Assembly: GCA_030411725.1 (NCBI GenBank) | Contig: MU839828.1 | Coordinates: 558,001 to 622,000, forward strand | Direction of reading: 5' to 3' | DNA length: 64,000 nucleotides | Source: Echria macrotheca | Lineage: Eukaryota > Ascomycota > Sordariomycetes > Sordariales > Schizotheciaceae | Translations under genes and position numbers: made by a program | Shown: positions 32,474 through 42,460 of the stretch, piece after piece | Layout: each line of letters starts with the position of its first letter | Numbering within the stretch: the stretch's first letter is position 1 | The notes under the pieces: model-generated | What the model was told of the DNA's origin: nothing | The model's input: the letters and a program-made list of their open reading frames with translations, nothing else | The model's database searches: none

Positions 32474-32925
32474 TGACGAGGGTGGTGCTGATGTGTGTGT
32501 GTGTGTGTGTGAAAAAGTCTAGAACGATTCTCGGAGTTTTGTGGTCGTAATGGGATCGAGTCGAAACTCGCCGACTGCACGTGGGCCTGGTTGGGAAAAC
32601 TGTTACCTGCCGCATGTGGTCGGGTTTACCAGATTCGAACTGGGCGTGGGATCGCGCTGGAAGGATGGATGCGAGCGTGGCCATGCTGCTGATGCGTGAA
32701 ACATTTCCTACCGGATCACCTCAGTTGCTGGTCCGAGATGCATATCCGCGGCGGGAGTTGGTCACCACGCATGTGGCTATCACGTTTCCGGGTTAGCAGC
32801 TTGAAACAAAACGCCTTGTGGGCTTTTTCTCATCGGTCTGATCCTGGTGTCCAGTCCCCAAAGGTTACCTACCTATGAACGTAGTATCTAACCTCAATCC
32901 GATGTGAACACGCAACGCAACTCTA
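32474..32925. other. Intergenic region with (TG)10 microsatellite
   Basis: About 450 bases between convergent genes. Ten TG dinucleotides at 32492-32511 begin 19 bases after the Tri14-like stop. Nothing else was seen. Confidence 0.6.
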
Positions 32926-33432
32926 CTACTCCAGAACATCACCATCCTTCCCCTCCGTCCCATCACACGGCCCCATGTACATGATATCGTGCAAAATCTG
33001 CACCCACTCCTTGCCCTCCCTGCGCCACCAGTACTGCACCTTGACCAGCAGCCCTTCGTCGCCCGGCCACCATAGGTCCACGCGCATGCCGACCCATTCC
33101 TCGGCGATTGCCCTCTGCCGCAGCATCGACGAAGTCATCCCCGTCGGGGCAACGACTTCATCCGTTTCAAAGGTTGTTTCGTCTTGGCGAAGGGGACGGA
33201 TGGTGTAGAGCCCCTTGGAGGCGGCGACGGCGTCCATGTCCTTGGCTGCCTCGTGCAGGTAGCGGACTATGGTGTTGCGGTTGGTGGCTGCGTAGGACGG
33301 GTTCGGCTTGCAGATCTGCATGCATTCTGGCGAGAAGAAGACCGCGCGATCATCGATGGGGCCGGTGTTTCTGTACTGGGAGTACAGGTTCTTGAGGTGG
33401 TCGGTGACTGCGGCGGGGGCGTTGGCGGTCAT
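32926..33432 (-). CDS. SnoaL/NTF2-like protein
   Basis: A 168-residue protein from the ATG at 33432; the open frame runs nine codons further but begins with TTG. The pattern of an N-terminal helix (VTDHLKNLYSQYRN), a helix after CMQICKPNPSYAATNRNTIVRYLHEAAKDM, and a C-terminal beta-sheet ending DLWWPGDEGLLVKVQYWWRREGKEWVQILHDIMYMGP is that of the SnoaL-like / NTF2-like cone fold found in many small fungal proteins. Functions in this fold include polyketide cyclases, isomerases and plain ligand binders, so no reaction is assigned. A strong TATAAAAG lies 134 bases upstream. Confidence 0.7.
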   Translation of the reverse strand: MTANAPAAVTDHLKNLYSQYRNTGPIDDRAVFFSPECMQICKPNPSYAATNRNTIVRYLHEAAKDMDAVAASKGLYTIRPLRQDETTFETDEVVAPTGMTSSMLRQRAIAEEWVGMRVDLWWPGDEGLLVKVQYWWRREGKEWVQILHDIMYMGPCDGTEGKDGDVLE

Positions 33433-35899
33433 GCTGATGGCTGAGAGGAGACTTTGCAAGTTTCGGCTTGGTGTGATGAATCGGATTGCGGAGTCCTAAT
33501 CTTCTGTCCTACTGTGTAGAGTGTGTTGGGTGCTGGTTGTGGATTTACAGCTTTTCTTGCAGCCCCTTTTATACCTGACTTCACGGTCGAGGAACAGTCG
33601 TCGGCAGTCGCTTGGGAAGACGAATAAAACACGCGCCAGGTATTAACGCCAGTATGCCGGGCACTGGAGATCACGGAATTATCAACAATCAACAAGAGAA
33701 GCCGTAGTTTACACAGATGTCGATGTCGAATCGTTACCTGAGCTAGTTGTCGCTGACAAAGCGCAGCAGCAGCCAAGGTCTCATGGGGCCGTCGTAGCGA
33801 TAGCCCGGAGATCACGGAATTATTGCCAACAACAGTATAGGTCGCTTCGTCGAAGTAAAAACACGCTAACCTACTAAGGAGAATGTACCTACCTACCTTA
33901 TCTACTACAAATGTTTTGCGTGCGATGTTTACTAAACGAAACAGACTTGCGTCTGTATGGAACAAGCTTCATGACATCTCCAATCCCTCGCAGCGCCCAG
34001 ACAGAGAGGCGTGGCCAGGCTATGTGCCGCAATGCATGATGCGCACGACCAGTAAGGAACAGTTGTTGCTTCCCCGGACGGAAGGGTGAGGGGGTCGGAG
34101 GCAGGGCAGGGCAGGATGGAAGGGCACACACACCTATCGATGCATGTGCTCGCCCTCTCCCGCCGTACCATGGTTGGATTGCGGGCACGCGGGTGATCGG
34201 GTCCAAGCACCCGCAGCTGGCTTCTAGAAACTTGTTCTTTCCAGGGGAGGAAACAAGGAGACCCCCGCTGAGGCATCTCTACCGGACTTTTACACACCGG
34301 ATGGTCTCATCGGACCGCGATTATTGCCATATGGGCTCGGTCGGATGCTTGCACAAAGAGCCAACTGCAGAACCTATTTCAGCGCATGCAATGTACCTGC
34401 ATTTCAATTTCTGGTCTGCGATTGCTTCAGTGAGTCGCGATGTTGGTGTTGGTGGCTCACCCCTTTTCTTCCTCGACAGGCTGATGCCGAATGCAAGCTC
34501 ATTCATCGGAAACAAATTGAAGCATGCTTTCGTCAAGTGCTGCTATTTGGTGTTGGTTGTCCGATCTATTTCGTTGGTGACTCGGGAAAAGATCCATGAC
34601 GAGGGCGCTTAAGCTGAAAAGCGCGCACTTCATCCGGTTAAAGCATCGAGTTCGCTTGTTCTGGGTTTTGTCTCTGTAGTGGTGGTGTTGACCTTATTGT
34701 CGGGTCACGTTTAGATGGCCTGGAAACACATTGCGACGACGCGCATCCCCTAGAGACGACAAATTTAGCGACTCGTCCGCCGCAGGCTCAATCAATCCGA
34801 CGCATTCTCGACTTTCTCGACCGGAAATGTCTCCTGACCGAGGATATTGTGGCGTCTTCGAGTGTGTCGCATCCCCGGTTTGGAGTCGTGAGGACGAAAC
34901 TCGTCGACCAGGCTTGCGCACTCTCCGTCACGGAAACCTGGGCTGTGCCGCTTCATCTTGATGGTCGAAACGGGGAGGTCGGTATGTCGTCGGGGTGGAT
35001 GGTGTTTCGAGATACGGGCGATACTACGCTGGTCCAAGGTGTAGACGGTCAACATCTCTCCGCACATTGGCTCCGGCCTCCAGCCACGGCGATGTCACGC
35101 CGCTGGGGATCGCCGACGGGTCTGCCAGTGATGTGGCTTCGCCGCACAGTCTCCCGTCAGGTCAGACCCGTTCTCGACCCAGATGCAGCCCTCGCTCTCA
35201 GTCGGCTACGCCTCGAGGTTGCATCAGACCCGACATGCCGGACGAGAATACTCGCCCGGCGCTGTGATAGGGGGGATTGCGCTCCCCCGTCGGCTCAGTC
35301 TCGGCGGGAGGCAAAAGACCGTGCCAGCCGTCTCGACCTGTCAACCGAATTTCCAGGTCTGCGGATTTCCTGGGCACGCGTCCGGGACGAAGAGAGTCAA
35401 GACGGGACGAGCAAACACAAGCCAGCATTTACCCCCTCGGCTACCCCAGCCCTTTCTTCCCGAACCAATTGCCACCCCCCCATGAACGCGCAACGGGGGG
35501 TGGGACTGGGCCTGCCACGGCGGAGCGAATCCAAACACTTTGTGCATACAATCTCACCCACCCCTGCACCAACGCGAATTTACCTTATGGGGTGGTGGGA
35601 AGGAAGGAAGCAAGCATGAGAGAGAGGCATAATCCGGTCTCGTCTGCCGTCCATATTAACACTCGTGATCGCGCTCCTCGAGATGGATCCAGGTTTTGTT
35701 CTGTCTCTTTTTCTTCTCAATCCGATGGTTCCATGACAATATCCTCGCCCAGGAAGAAGACATCGCCAGGCCGGCCGAGTGCTGTAGTACGCAGTTGCGG
35801 CTACAGCAGAGACAGAGAACACCACCCTACTTGACCCCGAGACGGGGCCATAACGAACACCTCACCAAAAACACCACGAGCCGGAATATTACCGCCAAA
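33433..35899. other. Divergent intergenic region
   Basis: About 2.5 kb. A 17-bp direct repeat (GGAGATCACGGAATTAT) occurs at 33666 and 33807. Long overlapping open frames at 34849-35834 are Arg/Ser/Pro-rich in all frames with no motif, so they are not called as genes. Confidence 0.4.
33566..33573 (-). promoter_or_regulatory. TATA box of the SnoaL-like gene
   Basis: TATAAAAG followed by GGGC on the minus strand, 134 bases before the ATG at 33432. The best TATA match in the window. Confidence 0.55.
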
Positions 35900-37063
35900 A
35901 TGTCGACCGAAGACCCGGCTTTGACCCGACCGGGCTACGCCCGCGAGAACCACTCGCTGATGGTCATGATCCCCGTTCTGATTCTGATGCCCCTGACCAC
36001 CGTCCTCTTCGCCATCCGAATGTGGGCGCGCCAGATCATGAGCGGGTTAGCGACGGAGGACTGGGTGTTGTTCTTTGCCTACGTACGTGCCCCCCTTTCT
36101 CCTTTCTGGACACCCCCTCACTAACAACCGCAGTTGGTCGCCATGGCCACGAACTCCATGTTCATCGTCATGGTCAAGCACGGGTACGGCCTGCACCTCG
36201 AGACCCTCAGTCCCAGCGACAGCGCCTTCACGCTGCGCACCTTCTGGCTGGTGCAGATGACGTACAAGATCTCGCTGCAGGCGACCAAGATCTCGCTCCT
36301 GCTGTTCTACATCCGCATCTTCCACCACATCGCCTGGTTCAAAAAGGTCTCGTACTCGGTCATCGGCTTTCTGCTGGTGTATCTGGTCACCACGTGCGTT
36401 ACGAGCATCCTGCAGTGCCGCCCCATCTCGCTGGCCTGGGACAAGACCATCCCCGACGGCCAGTGCATCGACGTCCTGCGCTTTTTTGTGTTTAACGGCG
36501 CCATCGCCCTCTTCACCGACCTCGTCGTGCTCGCGCTCCCGCTCCCGCTCGTCTGGGGCCTCAAACTCCCGCTAGGCCAGAAGCTCGCCCTGATCCCCGT
36601 CTTCGGCATCGGCATCTTCATCGTGACCGTCTCGACGCTCCGCCTGTACGCGCTGATCGCGACGCCGTCCAACGACACGACCTACGACCTCTCGGGCACC
36701 CTCTGGACCATCATCGAGTTCAACCTGGCCATCGTCTGCGCCAGCCTGCCGTCGGTCCGCGTGCTGCTGGCCAAGATGTTCCCGCGTGTGTTTCGCGGCT
36801 CGTCGGTCGCGCGGTACCGCAGCCGCGACGGCGCCGGCGCCGGCGGCCCGGCCGGGTCGTGGGGCAACAAGGCCGGGCCGGGCGGGTGGTCGCGCGTCCA
36901 TGGCCACCACGGCGGCGGCGGCGGCAATCGGAGTATGACCATGTCGGCCATCACGAGCGGGAAGCACGCGCGCGACGAGACGAGCTCCGAGGAGATCATG
37001 CTCGAGTCGCACGGGGGTATCAAGAAGACGGTGCAGTACGGTGTCGAGTACGGGTTACGATGA
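35900..37063 (+). CDS. Fungal rhodopsin-domain (Pth11-like) seven-helix membrane protein
   Basis: Exons 35900-36082 and 36134-37063 give 370 residues; the intron (GTACGT donor, CTAACAAC branch site, CCGCAG acceptor) joins EDWVLFFAY-LVAMATN. About seven transmembrane segments are visible. Landmarks of the fungal rhodopsin domain (PF20684) are FAIRMWARQIMSGLATEDW, YGLHLETLS, KISLLLFYIRIF, CRPISLAWD and DLVVLALPLPLVWGLKLPLGQK. There is no CFEM Cys domain at the N-terminus, unlike classical Pth11. The ~90-residue cytosolic tail is Gly-rich. Members are thought to act as sensors or receptors at the plasma membrane or in vacuoles; ligand unknown. Confidence 0.88.
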
Positions 37064-38395
37064 TACTACGTGGTCCAGAGTGCTGGCGCTTTGTGTCACG
37101 TCTTGTGTTTTTCTTCTCTATTGTCTAGCGTGGTGTTACGGTTGGGATTGGATATGGAACACACAGGATCGGTCTTTTCGCTTCACACGGCGCCTCAAAA
37201 TATTGACTTGATGGTGATGCGGCGACATCTATCCAAAGGGTTCTCGGTTATGTACATGTACGCTATCTGTGGTCCCCTAATCTTGAGGGACTTTGCAATG
37301 TCGAGATGCTCGAGCGCAATACCCAAGGAATGGAATTCTGGTTGGCTTCTCTGCAGCGTCTCTGCATGTGCGTTACATGTAGTCTGAGCGTCGATCTCCC
37401 TTTTTTCTGTCTGGGGTCCATTTTCTTCGATGCCACCGAGCGACACGAAAAAAAAAAAAAAAAGATCCCGGCCATGACACCCGATTGATGACAGCCGTCC
37501 ATCAAACCATAAAGACAAACTGCGCGCGTGCCCGTACGCGGACCACTCACGACGCGCCGCCAATTTCTGGAATTAATACCGACAGAGTAGCTCGATAGAT
37601 GGGGGGTGTGGGTGTGTCTTTCTCTTTAGGCGGGCTTGCCATTTTCCCCAAGATTGGTCCAGCGGCAATCTGGTTGTGCAACGCGGACGCGGGTTGCTCG
37701 GCCGGCGGCTTATTCTTCGGGGCCATCTATTAAAAGGGGTACGTACCTACCTCCACTGTCAGCTTCTTGTCCAGGCAGTCTTGCCTTCTGCCGAAGTTTG
37801 TCAAACCTGACAGCAACGCCCAGACTGGCTTGGCTGGCGCCTGGCGGCCGTGGCAGTTGGGTTTCGGTCACTTTCGAATTTGTAGATTCAGGTTTGCCCT
37901 GTCAATGTTGAGGCGATTCGCGTTGCTGCACGACGACTTCGACTTGGCGAAGCAGGCTGCGTCCTCGGCATTTTCTTTCATCCGTACAGCGAACATCTCC
38001 TTGCTACGATCGCAAGTAGTTGCTTTCATAGACGCTGCTTAGAAATAAAAGACTTGGCCAACTGCTTCGAGCCAAGCCAACGTCTGAACCCGACCTTGCG
38101 CTACTGGCCACGCCGGGCGTGGAGTTCCTCCGATGTGGTGTAAGACGTCGTCGATCTCGGCATCAGGAAACGTAACCGCTTCTTTTTAGCTTTTGTGATC
38201 ATCATCATGGTCCTGTAGAGAACGACTTATAAGAGAAGTCCTTGGTGATCGAAAGTGTCGAGAAGTTCAGAGACCCAAGACAAACTTTGGAAGCAAAGGT
38301 TCCATCACACCATCAGAAGAAAAAGAAGCAGGTCGCGTGTCGGCCCCCGCATTCCCAATTTATCCTAACCGCCCAATCACCCTCCCGGATTCACC
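37064..38395. other. Intergenic region
   Basis: About 1.3 kb between two rightward genes, with a 16-base A-run at 37448-37463. Short open frames have no recognisable product. A TTATAAGA TATA-like site at 38227-38234 precedes the next gene. Confidence 0.4.
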
Positions 38396-39463
38396 ATGCA
38401 CATCACCGTGGTCCCTGCGTCCCCCCGGACCGCCCAGGCGACGATCCGCTTCCTCCTCGCCCACCCTTCCGGACCCACCGTCCGCGGAGTCTGTGTGTTT
38501 CCCCAGATCCGCCCCCGGAGACTCCTGGAGTAGACTTAGACTAACGGACCCACACAGACCGTGACCTCGCCCGGGTCCCCGCCGAGTTTGCAGCCAACCC
38601 CAAGTTTGCAGCCGTCACGGGCGACATCATCGATGCCTCGTCGCTCGACTTCGCGGGCTCGGACGCCGTGCTCAATGTGCAGCCGCCCATCTATGCCGAG
38701 ATCGACACGGTGAAGCATGCTCTCGACGTCTCGAACAACATTAAGGCTGCGGTCCAGCGTGCCACTAGTGTGAAGAGACTGGTGTTTGTGTCGTCTATGG
38801 GTGCACAGTATGACCACGGAACGGTACGTGGTTTCTCATGGTTGGGCGTGTTGTTCGCTGACACTCAACAACAGGGCGAGATCCTGACGAGCCATGCTGC
38901 GGAAACCGTTCTTGCAGATGCGGCGCCCGAGGTGGTCTTTGTCCGGTGTGCATACTTCATGCACAATTGGGAGGCGGCACTCAAGACCATCTCCGAAGCG
39001 GGCTTCTTCTTCACCACCCTGACGCCGCTCGACAATACCCTTCCGCAGGTGGGTTTTTTCTGTTCCTGATGAGTCCAGAGACTCGTGCTGATCACCGCAG
39101 GTTGCCAAAGACGACATCGGCGAGACCTGCGCCGAGGAGCTCCTCGCGACCGGAAACCCTCTCAAATCTAACCCGTACATCTTTGACCTCGTCGGACCGC
39201 GGCCGTACACGTCTCTGGATGTGCAGCGTGCTTGGGAGGAAGCCACTGGAAAGACTCTCGAAATGCGCCCAGTCGGCAAGGACGGCTTGGCTGAGTTCTA
39301 TGGCCATGTCTTTCCTCCTGTCGTGGCCAAGAGATACACCGAAATGAATCTCAGCTTTCTCCCAGGGGGAATCATTTATGAGCAGTCGCAGCCGACCGGA
39401 GAGGTTCGTAAGGGCAGGGTTGAACTAGTCGATGAGTTCCGGAAGTTGCTTCAGGGGGCTTGA
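38396..39463 (+). CDS. NmrA-like NAD(P)-binding reductase (atypical SDR)
   Basis: Four exons (38396-38492, 38558-38823, 38875-39048, 39101-39463) join to 299 residues. The first intron splits a Tyr codon and gives PTVRGVYRDLARVPAEF; the others have GTACGT and GTGGGT donors. The N-terminus ITVVPASPRTAQATIRFLL is a Rossmann start, but the usual G-x-x-G-x-x-G loop is replaced by P-A-S-P-R-T-A-Q. LVFVSSMGAQYD and FVRCAYFMHNW fit NmrA/HSCARG-type atypical SDRs, and Y-x-F-D-L-V-G-P-R precedes the C-terminal substrate domain. Cofactor binding by the unusual loop is uncertain. Function could be NAD(P)H sensing or reduction of a small molecule. Confidence 0.82.
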
Positions 39464-40229
39464 GACTGATGTCGGTAGGGGAATGAACGTTCCCTTTGAA
39501 CCTACCTTGAAAGATATACTCTAAAAAAATCAAACCGTAAAGTTGGAGGTGGGACTCGAACGCATAACCTTCTGAGGGACTAAAAAAAAGAGAAATGTCG
39601 ACCCGAAGAGATATTCAGTCCGGCTTCAGAGGAGAGCGTAGCCTAGTCGCACTAGACCAATCACGCCCCCATCTTCCACGAGAATATCTCTGGGGTTTTT
39701 TTGATGATATACCCCCCCCTCAGCGCACAGATTTGAATATCTAGATAAGCTCTGGTAGGGATGGATGTCTCACCAATACTGTGTCCATCCCCATGGCAGT
39801 GACGTCATCGCAGCTCATTGCAACGACGAGACACATATGTGGATACCATCACGAAGTAAACAAACCGTCGGTACTGGCCTTGTCAAATGGTAATGGAAAA
39901 ACCGGAACCCAACAAATGCCTTCACCTTTGAGATTTGCATGACTTGCAATCGTAGTTCCCGTGAACAGTGGTGGCTGGTAGTCACCGTTCACTACCCCGC
40001 CCCCACATTGACATGCACCCATCGTGGTTTCGCCAAAACGCCAAAAACCTCGTCATTTCCGGAGGTCTTGCTTGCGTTATTTTGTCACGCAAGCTGCTAC
40101 TCATAACTGCCCCTCCTCTCGACCAGACCACGCCATTCCCACCTCCACGACATCACATTACCTACCAACTTGCGTTACACGTCGAGCCCTTTCATCAATT
40201 TTGGGGAAACCACAAATATTCTTTCTACA
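39464..40229. other. Intergenic region containing the tRNA-like locus
   Basis: About 770 bases. Apart from the tRNA-like locus and its inverted repeat nothing coding was seen; the last 100 bases form a CA/CT-rich leader of the AEC transporter gene. Confidence 0.4.
39541..39692 (-). other. tRNA-like / Pol III-type locus, possibly a tRNA pseudogene
   Basis: On the minus strand, TGGTCTAGTGCG at ~39648-39659 resembles an A box and GCGTTCGAGTCCC at ~39551-39563 is a good B box, followed by the tRNA-like end CACCTCCAAC and, after a short gap, a run of seven T. The two boxes are ~100 bases apart. I could not pair an acceptor stem or a T-stem cleanly (ATGCG against CCCAC), so this is either a decayed intron-bearing tRNA or another Pol III-type locus. 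A 10-bp inverted repeat (AGAGATATTC at 39607-39616, GAATATCTCT at 39682-39691) brackets the A box. Confidence 0.4.
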
Positions 40230-41627
40230 ATGGCGCCAGCTGGTCTGGCCGAGTCCCTGATTGCGGCCGTCCAAGCTAGTCTCTCGGTGCTGCTCGTCAT
40301 CTTCTATGGCGGTATTGCCGGGTGGATGGGTCTGCTTGACCATTCCAGCACCAAGGCCATCTCCAAAATCGCGGTGCGCATGTTTCTCCCTGCATTGTTG
40401 GTCACCAAGATCGGCTCTGAACTGCACTCTGGCTCGGCAATCCGGTACCTCATCGTCTTCATCTGGGCTATCCTCTGCCACCTCGTCTCCTTCCTCATCG
40501 GAGTCCTCGCCCACTATGGACTCGACATGCCGGAATGGGTCACGGTGGCCATCATGTTCAACAATACTACCAGCTACCCCTTGCTTCTCGTTACCACCCT
40601 TGGGGAAACGGGCATCCTTCAGGCATTGACCGTCGCGGATGAGACAACCTCACAGGCCATTGAGCGGATGAAGTCGTACTTTCTCGTTTTCGCTACGGTT
40701 TCCAGCTGTCTCACGTTTGCCGTCGGCCCTCGCCTCATCGACTCAGAACATGGCCCGGACCCGGAACAGAAAGAGGATGATATCATGGGAGAAAATCCAT
40801 CGATCCCGGCCGACATTAACGCCACCGAGGAAACAGGACTTCTTGGTTCACGAAGCGGGCCCGTCCAGTTCACGCATCCCTTCGCACCTAATAACACCTT
40901 CTTTCCATCGAAACGGCGATCGTCCGTTTTTCTCAGAGGGTCCCTGTCGGATAGACGCGCTTCTTACGTCCCAAAGACCCGATGGCAGAAGCTTGGCCCC
41001 CGGACGAAGTGGTGGCTGCTATTCATCGCCGACTTCTTCAACGCGCCGCTTCTCGGTGCCATCATCGGAGCAATTCTCGGTCTGGTACCCCCGCTGCACC
41101 GGGCATTCTTCAACAGCCCCGAACATGGAGGCATCTTTACGGCATGGTTGACAGCGTCTTGGAAGACGATCGGCTCGCTTTTCGTTCCTCTGCCCATCGT
41201 GGTGGCTGGTGTGTCGCTCTATCGGTCGATGAAGGACGCCAAGACCAACGCCAACAGTGCCCGTCTTCCTTACTGGCCGCTCGGTTTTATTCTCATGATT
41301 CGCTTCGTCCTCTGGCCGGTTGCGTCGATCTCTCTCATATATCTTCTTGTCACCAGGACGACGATGCTGGAACCGGATCCGATGTTGTGGTTCGCCATGA
41401 TGCTCATGCCCACGGGGCCCACAGCAATGAAGGTCATTACTCTCATCCAAGTCAGCGATGCTCCGCCTGAGGATGAGATCACCATTGCCAAACTGCTCAC
41501 GGTACGTTTCCCGTCATCAACTTAGGCTTCCAGCAGTGGCTAATATTGCTAGGTCTCATATGCGATTTCTCCCATCTTGTCGTTCACTGTGGTTGGAAGT
41601 CTCATGGCGAGCCAGGCGGCCATATAA
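40230..41627 (+). CDS. Auxin-efflux-carrier-like (AEC/PIN-like) membrane transporter
   Basis: Exons 40230-41501 and 41553-41627 encode 448 residues; the 51-nt intron (GTACGT donor, GCTAAT branch site, GCTAG acceptor) adds the final segment VSYAISPILSFTVVGSLMAS. The ATG at 40230 (CTACAATGG) begins just before the first helix. Two hydrophobic bundles of about five helices (residues ~5-180 and ~270-448) flank a hydrophilic loop rich in charged residues, as in fungal PIN-like/AEC proteins. Landmarks: FYGGIAGWMGLLD, RMFLPALLVTKIGSEL, FNNTTSYPLLLV, and near the end MLMPTGPTAMKVITLIQV. Fungal members sit in the ER or plasma membrane; the substrate is unknown. Confidence 0.88.
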
Positions 41628-42460
41628 TGACAGCGGTTGATGGATGCCGACCACTTGATACAGATTCTCTACCTCAGATCCGAGACCCAAGAGCAGCTCA
41701 ATGGGACGCGTACTACCTCTTTTGTGCTCTCTTGCAGACGCGGAGTGTATGGACCTACATTTATCGCCGAGCATCTTGATCACTAAGCAAGCTTGCAGCA
41801 CTTCACTCCGGCTCTTGGCGTAAATACCGCACGGCTCGGACAAGGTTGTCACTTCATGGCGCCGACTGTGGGGAAGGATTGTTATGAGCACCGTGTCTAA
41901 ATACCCGGATCCATCAGGCATGGGTAGGTAATCGTCCCGTGTCAAGCAGCTGGCACGCATCGCATCGGTGGAATCTTGAAGCAATGATCGCAACCCTCTG
42001 ACTTGGTCGAGACGACTTGAACATATAGGATTGGGACTGACAGAATACCACATCAGCTTCGGATCTGCATTATTCTATATCACGTTCTGACGCGCGAGCA
42101 ACTCAAATAGCTCCATAACCGGGTCGGCTGTCTGGTCTAGCACTCTCCTCCTCCCAGTTAGGACCGACGGTATTGGCTAATTCGGACTTCCACTCTCGCA
42201 ACCCGGTGTCAGATCTCACTGGCGGGATATACTTGCTCTCTGTCTTGCTTCTAGGCCCTACCGGCTAGTGTGTAGGTGTCACGCCACGATGTCCCTCTAA
42301 CCGGGACGAAGCGAACCAGCGGGGTGTACCCCCAGCCGTAACCAGATCGTGGGAAACGATTCTCATTCATATTGCCTTCCCAACCCCGCTCCTGAAGTGA
42401 TGTTTGCTTTTTTGCCGGGCACTTGGTTGTTCCTATTCATTGGCCCAGAAGGTGAACAAC
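41628..42460. other. Intergenic region
   Basis: About 830 bases between two rightward genes. Nothing recognised. Confidence 0.4.

Noticed and set aside
32605..32650. tRNA T-arm-like sequence (CCAG-TTCGAAT-CTGG) on the minus strand
   Set aside because: No A box, acceptor stem or anticodon arm at the right spacing.
34849..35834. Long overlapping plus-strand frames (256 and 185 codons)
   Set aside because: Arg/Ser/Pro-rich in both frames with no motif; probably GC-rich noncoding DNA or leader of the rhodopsin-like gene.
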